From Vicinamibacteria bacterium (GTDB lineage Bacteria > Acidobacteriota > Vicinamibacteria > Fen-336): DNA of 44,983 nucleotides. Made by a program: the position numbers and the translations under genes. The notes beneath the pieces are model-generated. The model was not told the origin of the DNA, ran no database searches, and saw only the letters and a program-made list of their open reading frames with translations. The stretch is from assembly GCA_023701125.1 (NCBI GenBank), contig JAMPXO010000030.1, positions 1-44,983 of the forward strand, read 5' to 3'. This document shows positions 11,297-21,893 of this stretch, piece after piece (position 1 is the first letter of the stretch; every line of letters starts with the position of its first letter).

Positions 11297-13111
11297 TCAG
11301 AGGCGCGGAGCCTCGGGCTCGACCTCGAACACCGGAAAGGTCGCCCGCACGCCCTTGAACTTGGCGTCGCCCGCGTAGCGCAGCAGCACCCGACGGCCCA
11401 GCTCCTCGTCCGAGTATCCCATCAGCCGGACCGGGCCCTGGTAGACCTCCTTCAGCTCGACCAGCGTCTCGAGCTGCACGAAGCCCGCCCGCGACAGCGC
11501 GATGCCCTCGTTGAACAGCGCCCCGTCGGGTCCGACCGTGACGCTGATCTCCGGGTTGGCCGGCACGTGGGCCGCGCCCGGGTCGGTGAACTCGTCCTGG
11601 TCCATCGGCTTCTTGGCCGCGGACGAGAGCCGGCCCGCGAGATTCACGTTGCGGCCGATGACGGTGGTCTGGACCTCTTCTTCGTCCGCGATGAAGCGGG
11701 CGACATAGACCCGGCCGTAGTGGATCGAGACGCCCATGCGGAACGCGGTGCGTCCCTGCTGGCGCAGCCGGGCCAGCGCCTCCTGGCACAGTACCGCGGT
11801 GCGCACCGCGTGCAGCGGACCCTTGGCGTCGCCACGCTCGGCACCGTAGGTCACCATCATGCCGTCGCCGAGGAACTTGTCGACCAGGCCGTCGAAGCGG
11901 CGCACGATCGGCACGAAGGCATCGAACACGGTGTACAGCTCGCGGGTCAGCTCGCCTTCGGAGATCTGGCCCTCCGAGGTCTGGGTGAAGCCGCGCAGGT
12001 CGAGGAACAGCACCGTCGCGTTGACGGCGTTGTTCGAGACCTTGGCCGCCTCCGCGAACTCGAACACCCGGTCCCCCGCCCGCAGGCGGCGCTCGAACTC
12101 CTGTTCGGCCGCCAGGCCCTCGGCGACTCGTACCCGGTCGCGGAGGTGGCAGATGACCTCGAAGCGGCGGACCGCGGTCGCCAGGTCGAGGAACGCCGCG
12201 GCGACCTCCCACGACTTGCGGCGGTCGAGTTCCACGCGCACCCGCGGCGCCGCCGCCAGCCGCGCGGAGAGCGTCGACGCGTCCGCGAACAGGTACTCGA
12301 CGACCGCGTGGTGCAGGGCCACCCGGGCCGCGCCACCGGGTGCCGCCAGCAGCGCCGCATGGCCCGCGCCGAAGTGGCGCTCGAGGCGGACGACGAGCCC
12401 GCGCTCGCGCTCCTTGAAGCGGCGCTCCACCTCGGTGGCCAGCACCTGGTGGATCTCGCGGAAGACCTCGTCCGGCAACCGCAGCCCCCCCGGGGCGAGG
12501 TACGCGGAGAGGTCGAGCGGATCGATCGCCGTGTGCACGAACGCGAAGCCGTCTCCCACCACCGCGTCGGTGACGGCGTTGCCGGGGTGGATGCCCTGCA
12601 GCACGCGATCGCGGGCCTCCGGCGGCAGGCCGGTGGTCCGCGCCGACTCCTCCACGGCCTTGTGGATCGGCCCCAGCAGCGCGGGCAGCCGCGGCCGCAG
12701 CCGCTTCACGACCGGCTTCTTCGCCTCGTACTCCGCGAGGCAGGCTGCGGCGTCCTTCGAGTGGGCCAGCCAGAACAGCGAGACCAGGCCCTGGCGGCGG
12801 TCGGATCGCCGCGCCGCGCGCAACATGCGGCCGAGCGCGGCCTCGTACTCGGCCTGTTCCGCCGCGGGCGCGGGCGCGCGGGCGCCCATCGGCGCCTCCA
12901 GCCCCCTGACCATCGCCTCGAGCAGGCGCCGATACGTGATGCGGAGTTGCGGGTGCAGGCGGACGAACCACACGGGCTGGCGCCCGTCGAGCTCGCACGG
13001 CGGCAGCGGCGGCAGCGGCGCGCCGAACAGCGCCTCGGCTTCGTCGACGCCGCCCGCGGCGTAGTGGGCCGCGGTCGGGTCCTTCCCGTAGAGTGAGTCC
13101 CCGCTGATCAA
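11297..13111 (-). CDS. Class III adenylate/guanylate cyclase with a large unassigned N-terminal region
   Basis: A 604-residue, apparently soluble protein. The C-terminal cyclase domain (about 362-540) carries both metal-binding aspartates, in FLDLRGFT (Asp371) and KFLGDGMM (Asp416), and later GRNVNLAGRLSS. It should therefore be catalytically competent and make cAMP (or cGMP). The first ~350 residues are mostly helical and charged, with no membrane segment, and I cannot place them in a known sensor family. The gene sits between ihfB (10-bp gap) and the HIT gene (2-bp gap). The ending VFEVEPEAPRL is unremarkable. Confidence 0.88.
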   Translation of the reverse strand: MISGDSLYGKDPTAAHYAAGGVDEAEALFGAPLPPLPPCELDGRQPVWFVRLHPQLRITYRRLLEAMVRGLEAPMGARAPAPAAEQAEYEAALGRMLRAARRSDRRQGLVSLFWLAHSKDAAACLAEYEAKKPVVKRLRPRLPALLGPIHKAVEESARTTGLPPEARDRVLQGIHPGNAVTDAVVGDGFAFVHTAIDPLDLSAYLAPGGLRLPDEVFREIHQVLATEVERRFKERERGLVVRLERHFGAGHAALLAAPGGAARVALHHAVVEYLFADASTLSARLAAAPRVRVELDRRKSWEVAAAFLDLATAVRRFEVICHLRDRVRVAEGLAAEQEFERRLRAGDRVFEFAEAAKVSNNAVNATVLFLDLRGFTQTSEGQISEGELTRELYTVFDAFVPIVRRFDGLVDKFLGDGMMVTYGAERGDAKGPLHAVRTAVLCQEALARLRQQGRTAFRMGVSIHYGRVYVARFIADEEEVQTTVIGRNVNLAGRLSSAAKKPMDQDEFTDPGAAHVPANPEISVTVGPDGALFNEGIALSRAGFVQLETLVELKEVYQGPVRLMGYSDEELGRRVLLRYAGDAKFKGVRATFPVFEVEPEAPRL

Positions 13112-13121
13112 GTGGCGCCGG

Positions 13122-13400
13122 TCAGTCCCGGTTGATCAGCTCGCGCAGTTCCTTCCCCGGCTTGAAATGGGGGACGACCTTCTCGGGCACGACGACGCCC
13201 TCGCCGGTCTTGGGATTGCGCCCGCTGCGAGTGCTGCGGTGGCGCAGTCGGAAGCTGCCGAACCCGCGCAACTCCACCTTGTCGCCCTCGCGCAGCGCGT
13301 CGAGGATCGAGGTGAACACGGCCTCGACGATGACCTCCGTGTGCCGGCGGGACAGCTCGGAAGCCCGCGAGACCTCGTCGATCAGCTCAGCCTTCGTCAT
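13122..13400 (-). CDS. ihfB: Integration host factor beta subunit / HU-family DNA-binding protein
   Basis: A 92-residue member of the HU/IHF family that bends DNA as a dimer. The family signature is in GFGSFRLRHRSTRSGRNPKT, with the intercalating beta-arm residues following (GEGVVVPEKVVPHFKPGKELRE). Position directly after rpsA on the same strand, as in many proteobacteria, supports the beta subunit rather than HU. I chose the ATG at 13400, which gives the conserved MTKAELIDEV start; the frame stays open upstream without similarity. It is relevant to this window because sigma-54 promoters commonly need IHF to loop DNA. Confidence 0.92.
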   Translation of the reverse strand: MTKAELIDEVSRASELSRRHTEVIVEAVFTSILDALREGDKVELRGFGSFRLRHRSTRSGRNPKTGEGVVVPEKVVPHFKPGKELRELINRD

Positions 13401-13482
13401 CTCGAAAGCGCCTTTCCGCGCCGGTGCCCGTCTTCGGGGCGAGCCGGACGCGCCGACGATCCACAGTCCTGTGTGGGTCGGA

Positions 13483-13503
13483 CCGCCGCCACGCGGGCGG
13501 CGG
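13483..13503 (-). terminator. GC-rich hairpin between rpsA and ihfB
   Basis: CCGCCGCC (13483-13490) and GGCGGCGG (13496-13503) form a perfect 8-bp stem with a 5-base loop, just after the rpsA stop on the minus strand. No T tract follows, so it may be an attenuator or RNA-stability element rather than a full intrinsic terminator. Confidence 0.5.
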
Positions 13504-13527
13504 CCCGAACCCGTCTGGTCCCCGAGA

Positions 13528-15285
13528 CTACTCCTCGGAGTCCTTGCGCGCGCGGGCCTGGGCGGCACGCAGCGCCTCGCCCATGGCGGTCGACGACTCG
13601 CCGCCCGACGTCTCGCGGTAGCTATCGAGGTCCTTGCGTTCCTCGTCGTGCTTGACCGCGCGGATCGAGAGGCCGATCTTCTTCTCCTCGGCGTTGATCT
13701 TCAGGATCTTCATCGGGAAGGTGTCGCCGGGCTTGAACGCCTCTTCGGGCTTGTCGATCCGCTTCTCGTCCAGCTCGGAGACGTGAACGAGACCCTCGAT
13801 GCCCTCGGCCAGCTCGACGAACGCGCCGAAGTTGGTCATGCGGACGATCTTGCCCTCGACGACGTCACCCACCTTGTGGTGGTTGAAGAACTCGTCCCAG
13901 ATGTCGGTGGCGAGTTGCTTGAGGCCCAGCGAGAGGCGCTGATTCTCGGCGTCGATGTTGAGCACGACCGCGTCGACGACGTCGCCCTTCTTCAGGACCT
14001 CGGACGGGTGCTTGACGCGCTTGGTCCAGGACAGGTCGGAAATGTGGATCAGGCCGTCGATCCCCTCCTCGACCTCGACGAAGGCGCCGAACTCGGTCAG
14101 GTTGCGCACCTTGCCCTGGATCCGCGAGCCGACCGGGAACTTGTCGGCCAGCTGGCTCCACGGGTTCTGCTCGATCTGCTTGAGGCCGAGGCTGATGCGG
14201 TGCGCTTCCTGGTCGAGGCCCAGCACCTGGCAGTCGACTTCCTGGCCCACGGTCAGGATCTTCGACGGGTGCTTGATCTTCTTCGACCACGACATCTCGG
14301 AGACGTGGATCAGGCCCTCGATCCCCTCCTCGAGCTCGACGAAGGCGCCGTAGTCGGTGAGGCTGACCACCTTGCCCTTGACCCGGGCCGTCGCCGGGTA
14401 CTTGATCGTCGCGGTCGTCCACGGATCGGCCTTCAACTGCTTCATGCCGAGCGAGACGCGCTCGGACTCGCGGTCGAACTTGAGGACGATCACGCGGACC
14501 TCGTCGCCCACGTTGAGCACTTCGCTCGGGTGGTTGACGCGGCCCCACGACATGTCGGTGATGTGCAGCAGGCCGTCGAGGCCGCCGAGGTCGACGAACG
14601 CGCCGTACTCGGTGATGTTCTTGACGACACCCGTGAGGATCTTGCCCTCCTCGAGCGTCTCCAGCGTCTCGCGCTTGCGGGAGGCGTTCTCTTCCTCGAG
14701 AACGGCCTTGCGCGAGAGCACGATGTTGCCGCGCTTCTTGTTGACCTTGATCACGCGCATCCGGAGCTCCTGCCCCTTCAGCGCATCCAGGTTGCGCACC
14801 GGCCGCACGTCGACCTGGGAGCCCGGCAGGAACGCGCGCACGCCGATGTCCACGGCGAGGCCGCCCTTGACGCGTTCGATCACGCGGCCCACGACGACCC
14901 GGCGCTCCTGGTAGGCGCGCTCGACGTCGTCCCAGACCTTCATCTTCTCGGCCTTCTCGCGAGACAGGACCACGTAACCTTCGCGGTCTTCCGTCTTCTC
15001 GATCAGGACGTCCACGCTGTCGCCGGGCGCGATGGTGATCTTGCCCGTCTCGTCGCGGAACTCCTCGGCGGGGATCATCCCCTCCGACTTGTAGCCGACG
15101 TCGACGATCACCGCGGCGTCCGACACGCGCAGGACGATGCCGCGCACGACCTCGCCCTCCGCGAAATTGCGGAAGGACACGTCGTACATGTCGAGGAGCT
15201 TCTCGTACTCCTCCGGATCGAATCCGCCGTCCGCTACGGCGACGGCCTCGTCATCACTCAAGGGCTGGTTCTTGTTGTCCGACAT
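13528..15285 (-). CDS. rpsA: 30S ribosomal protein S1
   Basis: A 585-residue S1 with six OB-fold S1 repeats. The later ones are clear from the recurring patterns GAFVDLGGLDGLLHITDMSW, GAFVELEEGIEGLIHVSEMSW, GAFVEVEEGIDGLIHISDLSW and GAFVELAEGIEGLVHVSELD. S1 binds mRNA on the small subunit and helps initiation on structured or weak-SD messages. The ATG at 15285 gives MSDNKNQPLSDDEA, an acidic N-terminal lead common in S1. A good sigma-70 promoter lies about 75 bp upstream. The C-terminal ~40 residues are charged and variable. It leads the unit rpsA-ihfB-cyclase-HIT-BNR-dapF. Confidence 0.97.
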   Translation of the reverse strand: MSDNKNQPLSDDEAVAVADGGFDPEEYEKLLDMYDVSFRNFAEGEVVRGIVLRVSDAAVIVDVGYKSEGMIPAEEFRDETGKITIAPGDSVDVLIEKTEDREGYVVLSREKAEKMKVWDDVERAYQERRVVVGRVIERVKGGLAVDIGVRAFLPGSQVDVRPVRNLDALKGQELRMRVIKVNKKRGNIVLSRKAVLEEENASRKRETLETLEEGKILTGVVKNITEYGAFVDLGGLDGLLHITDMSWGRVNHPSEVLNVGDEVRVIVLKFDRESERVSLGMKQLKADPWTTATIKYPATARVKGKVVSLTDYGAFVELEEGIEGLIHVSEMSWSKKIKHPSKILTVGQEVDCQVLGLDQEAHRISLGLKQIEQNPWSQLADKFPVGSRIQGKVRNLTEFGAFVEVEEGIDGLIHISDLSWTKRVKHPSEVLKKGDVVDAVVLNIDAENQRLSLGLKQLATDIWDEFFNHHKVGDVVEGKIVRMTNFGAFVELAEGIEGLVHVSELDEKRIDKPEEAFKPGDTFPMKILKINAEEKKIGLSIRAVKHDEERKDLDSYRETSGGESSTAMGEALRAAQARARKDSEE

Positions 15286-15366
15286 GAAACTGTTAGGACC
15301 TCCGGGGTCTCTGGATTCTTCCGCCTGGCTCTCGGGGCAGACGGCTCCCGGGCGACGAAACGCTTG

Positions 15367-15396
15367 AGTGTATGGAACTTGCAGCCCCCGCGTCAA
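15367..15396 (-). promoter_or_regulatory. Sigma-70-type promoter for rpsA
   Basis: Read on the minus strand: TTGACG (15396-15391), an 18-bp spacer, then TACACT (15372-15367). This predicts a start near 15360 and a leader of about 75 nt before the rpsA ATG. It is the best housekeeping-type promoter I found in the window. Confidence 0.6.
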
Positions 15397-15422
15397 GGCA
15401 AGGGCCGGGGCCGGGGCGGGCC

Positions 15423-15887
15423 CTAGACGCCGGTGATCACGACCTCGTTGCCGGCGATCCGGGCCGGGAAGGTCGACAGCGCCCGCGGCGCCGGGCCGTT
15501 GACGAGCTGTCCGCCCACCTGGAAGCGCGAGCCGTGGCACGGGCACTCCAGCGCCGCCAGCGGCGAGGTCGGCAGGTTCACCGTGCAGGCCTCGTGGGTG
15601 CACACGCGGCTGACCGCGACCACCTGGGTCTCGCCCGTGCGCGTCACGGCCAGCGGCGTGACCAGCCCGCCGACCAGCCGGATCGAGGCGGCCACCGTCT
15701 CCCCCACGGCCATCAACGGCACCCGGACCTCGACGCCCGGCGTCGGCGTGGGCGTGGCGGACGTGCCGCCGCTGGGCGTCGTCGGCGTGCTGCCGCCGCC
15801 CCCGCCGCAAGAGGCCAGTGCCGCCACGGCGCCCGCTCCTGCACAGGCGACGAAGCAGCGCCGGGTCGCGCCGCCGGCCCGACTCAA
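15423..15887 (-). CDS. Rieske [2Fe-2S] lipoprotein
   Basis: A 154-residue small Rieske protein. The cluster ligands are in CTH (Cys96, His98) and CPCH (Cys115, His118). The N-terminus has a basic start, a hydrophobic stretch and a lipobox LASC (Cys27), followed by Gly and Thr/Pro-rich linkers, so it is probably a lipoprotein on the periplasmic side. I chose a TTG start at 15887 because it overlaps the upstream stop as TTGA and gives an intact signal peptide. No cytochrome b partner is adjacent; the neighbours are DUF1501/DUF1800 and a small beta-barrel. It may be an electron carrier for a secreted or periplasmic oxidoreductase. Confidence 0.85.
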   Translation of the reverse strand: MSRAGGATRRCFVACAGAGAVAALASCGGGGGSTPTTPSGGTSATPTPTPGVEVRVPLMAVGETVAASIRLVGGLVTPLAVTRTGETQVVAVSRVCTHEACTVNLPTSPLAALECPCHGSRFQVGGQLVNGPAPRALSTFPARIAGNEVVITGV

Positions 15888-16420
15888 TCGATCGACCCGA
15901 AGCGGTAGACGAACCCGGCCCCGGCGCGCACGCCGCCGCTGTCCCCCTGGTCGGTGTCGCGCCACAGGTAGTCGCCCTGCAGTCGCAGGTCGATCCGCCG
16001 CGCCAGGCGCACGTCGACGCCGCCGCCCGCCAGCACGCCCAGCCCCGACTCCGTTTCCGAGATGTCGGCCTCGAACACGGAAATCGAGGCCTTGTCCCGG
16101 AGCAGGCCGGCCATCGCCCGCACGAAGACCCGGGCCCGGCCCTTGCCGAAGCGAAGCCCGGGCCCGGCCATCAACGAACTCGTGGTCAGGTCGACGCCTT
16201 CGACGCTGGCCTTCTGGGTGGCCCCGTCGAGCCACAGCCGGACCCTGCCGAACGCGCGAAACGACAGCGCGCCCGAGACGCCGTGGCGCGTCTGGTCGTC
16301 GAGTTGCATCATCGAGTAGCCGGCCGCGAGGTCCGGGCCGTCGCCGGCAGCCGCCGGCAGCGGTACGAGGGCCAGGACCAGCGCCGCGGCGACCAGCGCG
16401 CCGCGAGAGTTCGTCGACAT
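15884..16420 (-). CDS. Small outer-membrane beta-barrel protein
   Basis: A 178-residue protein with a clear Sec signal peptide (about 1-25, ending LPAAA-GDG). Alternating hydrophobic/polar beta strands follow (VSGALSFRAF, VRLWLDGA, VDVRLARRIDLRLQGDYLW), ending in an aromatic-containing last strand (GAGFVYRFGSID). This resembles small 8-strand porin/OmpA-like barrels. It has no enzymatic motif. It lies 21 bp after the DUF1501 stop and overlaps the Rieske gene, so it belongs to the same operon. Confidence 0.72.
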   Translation of the reverse strand: MSTNSRGALVAAALVLALVPLPAAAGDGPDLAAGYSMMQLDDQTRHGVSGALSFRAFGRVRLWLDGATQKASVEGVDLTTSSLMAGPGLRFGKGRARVFVRAMAGLLRDKASISVFEADISETESGLGVLAGGGVDVRLARRIDLRLQGDYLWRDTDQGDSGGVRAGAGFVYRFGSID

Positions 16421-16441
16421 GGGGAGTTCCTTCCTCCGGTT

Positions 16442-17656
16442 CTAGACGACGCCCACGCCCGGGCCCGGCGTGTAGCCGGGGAACAACGATTCGGAGATGC
16501 CGAACTGGGCGCGCGCGAGTTCCTGGAACACGTCGCGGAAGTCCGTGGTCGCGGCCAGGTCGCGGTTGTCGCGCAGTTGCGAGGCCTCGAGCCCGGGCCA
16601 GCGCCCGAGCACGCGCCCGCCGCGCACGCCGCCGCCCATCACCAGCATCGCGTAGCCGGTGCCGTGGTCGGTGCCCGCGGCGCCGTTGACGGCCGCAGTG
16701 CGGCCGAACTCGGTCGTCACCATCACCACGACGTCGTCGAGCAGCCCGCCCAGATCGGTGGCGAACGCGGCCAGCGCCTGGCCGATGGCGCGGAAGTCGT
16801 TGGTGTTGTTGGTGAGCTGGCTGGAGTGGGTGTCGAAGCCGCCGGTGACGTTGACGTAGATGCAGCGGGTGCCGATGCCGGCCTTGATCAGCCGAGCCGC
16901 CTGACGCAACGAGCTGCCGACCGACTGGGTCGGGTAGGTCGCGCCGTTCGCCGGCGGCGGGCTCGGCGCGCGCTGCAACGTGTCGACCGCCTCGAACGTC
17001 TCCAGCGTGACGGTGCCGACGCGGGTCGAGTCCGCGGCGTACATCTGGCGCAGCAGGGCGTCCGCCTCGGCCTGCCAGTTGCGCGCGCGCAGGCTGAAGG
17101 TGGCCAGGTTCTGGCCGACCAGCACCGGCTCGGGGCCGAGGAACGAGCGCACCATCTGCGACGAGAACGACACGGCCTGGGTGACGTCGGCCCCGGGCAA
17201 CCGGGCGATCGTGCGATCGAGCCAGCCGGTGGGCGTGCTCTTGTCGCCGGGTGTGCCCGACTCCATGTAGTCCTGGGCGTCGAAGTGGGAGCGGGTCAGG
17301 TTCGGGTTGCCCACCGCGTGCACGAACGCGAGCCGCCCGTCGCGCCACCACGGCTCGAGCGGTGCGAACTCGGGGTGCATGCCGAAGTGGCCGTCGAGGT
17401 CGACGACGCCGCCTGCAGAGCCAGGCCGCGGCAGGGCGATCGCGCCCCGCAGCGTGTAGTAGCGCCCCTCGCCGTGCGGCACGCAGAAGTTGAGGCCGTC
17501 ACAGCCGCCGCGCAGGAACAGCTTGACCAGCACCTTGGGCCCGGCGCCGGCGGCGTGGGCGGTGCGGGTCAGCAGGCTGGTCGGCGCCAGGCCGACGCCG
17601 ATCGCGGCCAGCGAGGCGCCTTGCAGGAAGACGCGTCGCGAGGGATCGAACACCAT
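16442..17656 (-). CDS. DUF1501 family protein with Tat signal (sulfatase-like fold)
   Basis: A 404-residue exported protein. The N-terminus PSRRVFLQGASLAAIG is a twin-arginine signal, so it is probably exported folded. The body has family landmarks: VKLFLRGGCDGLNFCVPHGE, GMHPEFAPLEPWW, RSHFDAQDYMESGTP, GGFDTHSSQL, TTEFGRTAAVNGAAGTDHGTGY. DUF1501 proteins resemble the alkaline-phosphatase/sulfatase superfamily, and the D/H-rich motifs fit a metal centre, but the reaction is unknown. It follows a DUF1800 gene by 5 bp, the normal pairing of these two families. Confidence 0.92.
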   Translation of the reverse strand: MVFDPSRRVFLQGASLAAIGVGLAPTSLLTRTAHAAGAGPKVLVKLFLRGGCDGLNFCVPHGEGRYYTLRGAIALPRPGSAGGVVDLDGHFGMHPEFAPLEPWWRDGRLAFVHAVGNPNLTRSHFDAQDYMESGTPGDKSTPTGWLDRTIARLPGADVTQAVSFSSQMVRSFLGPEPVLVGQNLATFSLRARNWQAEADALLRQMYAADSTRVGTVTLETFEAVDTLQRAPSPPPANGATYPTQSVGSSLRQAARLIKAGIGTRCIYVNVTGGFDTHSSQLTNNTNDFRAIGQALAAFATDLGGLLDDVVVMVTTEFGRTAAVNGAAGTDHGTGYAMLVMGGGVRGGRVLGRWPGLEASQLRDNRDLAATTDFRDVFQELARAQFGISESLFPGYTPGPGVGVV

Positions 17657-17661
17657 GGCGC

Positions 17662-19071
<1,410 letters not shown>

Positions 19072-19238
19072 GAGTCCTCCCTGCTCCAGCAATCGGCGCC
19101 GCCATCTTGGACCGGGGCCCGGCCCGGAAGGTTGAAGCCCTCGCCGTTTCCGCTTTCTGCTATCCTTGCGCGTTTGCGGCGCCCGCCCGCCGGCCCTCTG
19201 GCCGGTGCGGTACGCCGCCCCGTCAAGGAACACGACCG

Positions 19239-19463
19239 ATGAAGGCTGACATCCACCCCGAGTACCCCGAGGTCAAGGTCCACTGCGCCTGCGGCGCCGA
19301 CTGGGTCACCCGGTCGACGATCAAGACGCCCGAGTTGCGCCTGGAGATCTGCTCCTCCTGCCACCCGTTCTTCACGGGCAAGCAGAAGCTGATCGACGCC
19401 GCCGGCCGCGTGGAGCGCTTCAACAAGCGCTACGGCAAGGCGACCAAGAAGGCCGAGGCCTAG
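19239..19463 (+). CDS. rpmE: 50S ribosomal protein L31
   Basis: A 74-residue L31. [22 protein letters not shown], together with [13 protein letters not shown], shows it is the zinc-binding (C+) form, with a CxC and a CxxC pair. The C-terminus [18 protein letters not shown] is typical. The upstream gap 19072-19238 is shared with the divergent DUF1800 gene. A TATCCT hexamer at 19161-19166 could be a -10 box, but I see no well-spaced -35. It is followed 37 bp later by prfA, a common bacterial pair. Confidence 0.97.
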   Translation: MKADIHPEYPEVKVHCACGADWVTRSTIKTPELRLEICSSCHPFFTGKQKLIDAAGRVERFNKRYGKATKKAEA

Positions 19464-19500
19464 GGCCCAGCCGTCCCCGGCCCGAGGGCCGATCCGCCTC

Positions 19501-20571
19501 ATGGACCCCCTCACCTTCGAGAAACTCCGCGACATCGAGAACCGCCTGGCCGCCCTCGAGGCGCAGATGGCCGACTCGAACATCGCCCAGGACCCGTCTG
19601 CCTGGCAGAAGCTGGCCAAGGAGTCCAAGGACCTGACGCCCGTGGTCGGCCTGTTCCGCGACTACAAGGCGACGCTCGGCGACATCGTCAAGTGCCAGGA
19701 GATGGCGAAGGCCGAGGGCGACCCCGACCTGCGGGCGATGGCGCAGGAGGAGGTCCACGCGCTGGAGGCGAAGCGCGACCAGCTCGACGCGGACATCCGG
19801 GTCCAGTTGATCCCGAGGGACCCCAACGACGAGAAGAACGTCCTGCTCGAGATCCGCGCGGGCACCGGCGGGGACGAGGCGGCGCTGTTCGCCGGCGACG
19901 TGTTCCGCATGTACTCGCGCTACGCCGAGCGCCACGGCTGGAAGGTCGACGTGGTGTCCTCGAACCGCTCGGGCGCGGGCGGTCTCAAGGAAGTGATCGC
20001 CATGATCGAGGGCGATCGCGTCTACTCCAAGCTCCGCTACGAGAGCGGCGTCCACCGCGTGCAGCGGGTGCCGGAGACCGAGGCCTCGGGCCGCATCCAC
20101 ACCTCCGCGATCACGGTCGCGGTGCTGCCGGAGGCGGAAGAGGTCGACGTCAAGATCGAGCAGAAGGACATCCGGGTCGACACGTTCTGCTCGTCGGGCC
20201 CCGGCGGCCAGAGTGTCAACACCACGTACTCGGCGGTCCGGCTCACCCACCTCCCCACCGGCCTCGTGGTCTCCTGCCAGGACGAGAAGAGCCAGATCAA
20301 GAACCGCGAGAAGGCGATGAAGGTGCTGCGCGCGCGGCTCTACGAGATCGCCCTCGACGAGCAGCAGAAGAAGATCTCGGCCGACCGCAAGAGCCAGGTC
20401 GGCAGCGGCGACCGCAGCGAGAAGATCCGGACCTACAACTTCCAGCAGGCTCGCGTCACGGACCACCGGATCGGCCTGACCATCCACCGCCTGCAGGACA
20501 TCCTCGACGGTGACCTGGACGAGGTGTTCGGGGCGCTGATCGCGTACGACCAGGCGCAGCGGCTGAAGTAG
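19501..20571 (+). CDS. prfA: Peptide chain release factor 1
   Basis: A 356-residue release factor that recognises UAA/UAG stop codons and triggers peptide release. The catalytic loop [18 protein letters not shown] contains the invariant GGQ. The conserved [23 protein letters not shown] and [19 protein letters not shown] segments are present. Domain 1 is a normal helical N-terminus. The GGQ glutamine is normally methylated by PrmC, whose gene usually follows prfA; here the next gene is an unrelated HEAT-repeat protein. Confidence 0.97.
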   Translation: MDPLTFEKLRDIENRLAALEAQMADSNIAQDPSAWQKLAKESKDLTPVVGLFRDYKATLGDIVKCQEMAKAEGDPDLRAMAQEEVHALEAKRDQLDADIRVQLIPRDPNDEKNVLLEIRAGTGGDEAALFAGDVFRMYSRYAERHGWKVDVVSSNRSGAGGLKEVIAMIEGDRVYSKLRYESGVHRVQRVPETEASGRIHTSAITVAVLPEAEEVDVKIEQKDIRVDTFCSSGPGGQSVNTTYSAVRLTHLPTGLVVSCQDEKSQIKNREKAMKVLRARLYEIALDEQQKKISADRKSQVGSGDRSEKIRTYNFQQARVTDHRIGLTIHRLQDILDGDLDEVFGALIAYDQAQRLK

Positions 20572-20699
20572 AACTCCGGGCGGCCCCGTTTCTGGTTGCT
20601 TCGCGCGGGGTGTAGGGTCTCGGCCAGAGCAGGCGGTACCAAGGGCTTGCACCCCGGGGCCCCCAGGGGAATCGCCGCGACCTGCAATTTGCCTCCAGC

Positions 20700-21893
20700 G
20701 TGACCGGTCAACCGGGGCCGAGCTGGCTCCGGCCGAGGCAGTGCACCGAACGCGCCGAACCGCCCCCCCGGCCCGACTTGCGGCTCGAACGCCTGCCCTT
20801 CGGGCAGCGCCGGTCGAGGCTAGCCCGGAAGTGGATCCAAATCTCCGGACAACACCACGGAGACAGGGTCCTGGAGACGGCCCTCACCGTCTTGTCCGAG
20901 TTCGGGTGCGAGACCTGCATCGTGCGCTTGACGGACGTCATGGAGAGGGGTTCGAGCCGACGGCTGCGACGGCATGCCATGGACCTGCTTTCCGGACGCG
21001 GGCACGCCGACGTGCTCGAAAAGGTCCGCAAGATCCTCAGGGAAGACACCGACGAGGATCTTCGCTACCACGCGGCGGTCGTCCTCGGGAAGTTGCAGGA
21101 CGAACAAAGCCTGGACGCAATCCTCGACATGGCCTCCCAGGCCGGGTGGAAGTGTGAACTCGTGGAAGTGGTCGGCCAGTTCAGCGGAGAACGCGCCACC
21201 CGGGCGCTCACGGCGGTCCTGACCGACAACACTGTGTCGTGGGGAGTCCGAACTGCTGCGGCGCGGGGCCTGAAGAACGTTCGAACGGACGAGGTCACTC
21301 TGGCGGTCATGGAGTACCTCGATGACTTGCTGAAGCGACTTTGTCGGGCCCTGGAACGGAAGGACAAAGGGGCGGACGAGTATTGGGAAACGGAGTTCCG
21401 ATGCGTGCTCTCTGTCCTGGGACAGATGGACTTACCAAGCAGGGATTCGTACGAGAAGAAGCTGCGAGACGAGAAGTGGCGTACCCTCCAGCATCGGGAC
21501 TCGGATGCGAAGAAGTGCACCGCCTGCGGCAAGGAGCTGCGCTTCAACCGCATGATCGGCGGCGAAGAACTGGTCGGGATGGTCTCCGGGAAGAGACGTG
21601 GGCTGGAAGCCGCCGCGTACAAATGCCGCCAGTGCGGCACCAACTCCTTGCTGCTCGAGCGCGAGTTGCGCAGCCGCAAGTGCAAGAACGTGGTCCAGGC
21701 GCGGTCGTTCTCGGAGATGCTGGAACAGACCTTGCGTCGCTGCCAGAACCGTGCGATCGAGTCCGCCCAGGTCATCGAGGAGCTCTCGGCCTCGACGAGG
21801 ACGATCTGGCTTTCTACGAGTGGGTCACCGCTTAGAGCCTCCTGGCGCCGAACGTGCAAGCTGGGATCGGCGACACCGGGAGGTGAGCTTTGA
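20700..21893 (+). CDS. HEAT-repeat protein with C-terminal zinc ribbon, probably frameshifted near its end
   Basis: As read, a 397-residue protein. Residues about 50-220 are helical pairs typical of HEAT/PBS-lyase repeats ([40 protein letters not shown]). Residues about 270-315 hold two CxxC pairs (CTACG and CRQCG), a likely zinc ribbon. Function is unknown; it may be a scaffold. The first ~50 residues look unlike the rest and have no ribosome-binding site, so the true start may lie downstream. Near 21783 a CT dinucleotide seems duplicated. Removing it gives [20 protein letters not shown] and a stop at 21835. Base composition is visibly lower in GC than its neighbours, which hints at transfer. 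Confidence 0.65.
   Translation: MTGQPGPSWLRPRQCTERAEPPPRPDLRLERLPFGQRRSRLARKWIQISGQHHGDRVLETALTVLSEFGCETCIVRLTDVMERGSSRRLRRHAMDLLSGRGHADVLEKVRKILREDTDEDLRYHAAVVLGKLQDEQSLDAILDMASQAGWKCELVEVVGQFSGERATRALTAVLTDNTVSWGVRTAAARGLKNVRTDEVTLAVMEYLDDLLKRLCRALERKDKGADEYWETEFRCVLSVLGQMDLPSRDSYEKKLRDEKWRTLQHRDSDAKKCTACGKELRFNRMIGGEELVGMVSGKRRGLEAAAYKCRQCGTNSLLLERELRSRKCKNVVQARSFSEMLEQTLRRCQNRAIESAQVIEELSASTRTIWLSTSGSPLRASWRRTCKLGSATPGGEL

Noticed and set aside
19083-19112. Sigma-54-like TGGCGGCGCCGATTGCT upstream of DUF1800 on the minus strand
   Set aside because: The GG-to-GC distance is 13, one base too long for RpoN.
19132-19166. TTGAAG...TATCCT as an rpmE promoter
   Set aside because: The spacer is 23 bp, too long for a standard sigma-70 promoter; only the TATCCT is worth noting.
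20636-20655. Sigma-54-like GGTACCAAGGGCTTGCACC before the HEAT-repeat gene
   Set aside because: GG and GC are 14 bases apart instead of 12, and no shared upstream element is nearby.
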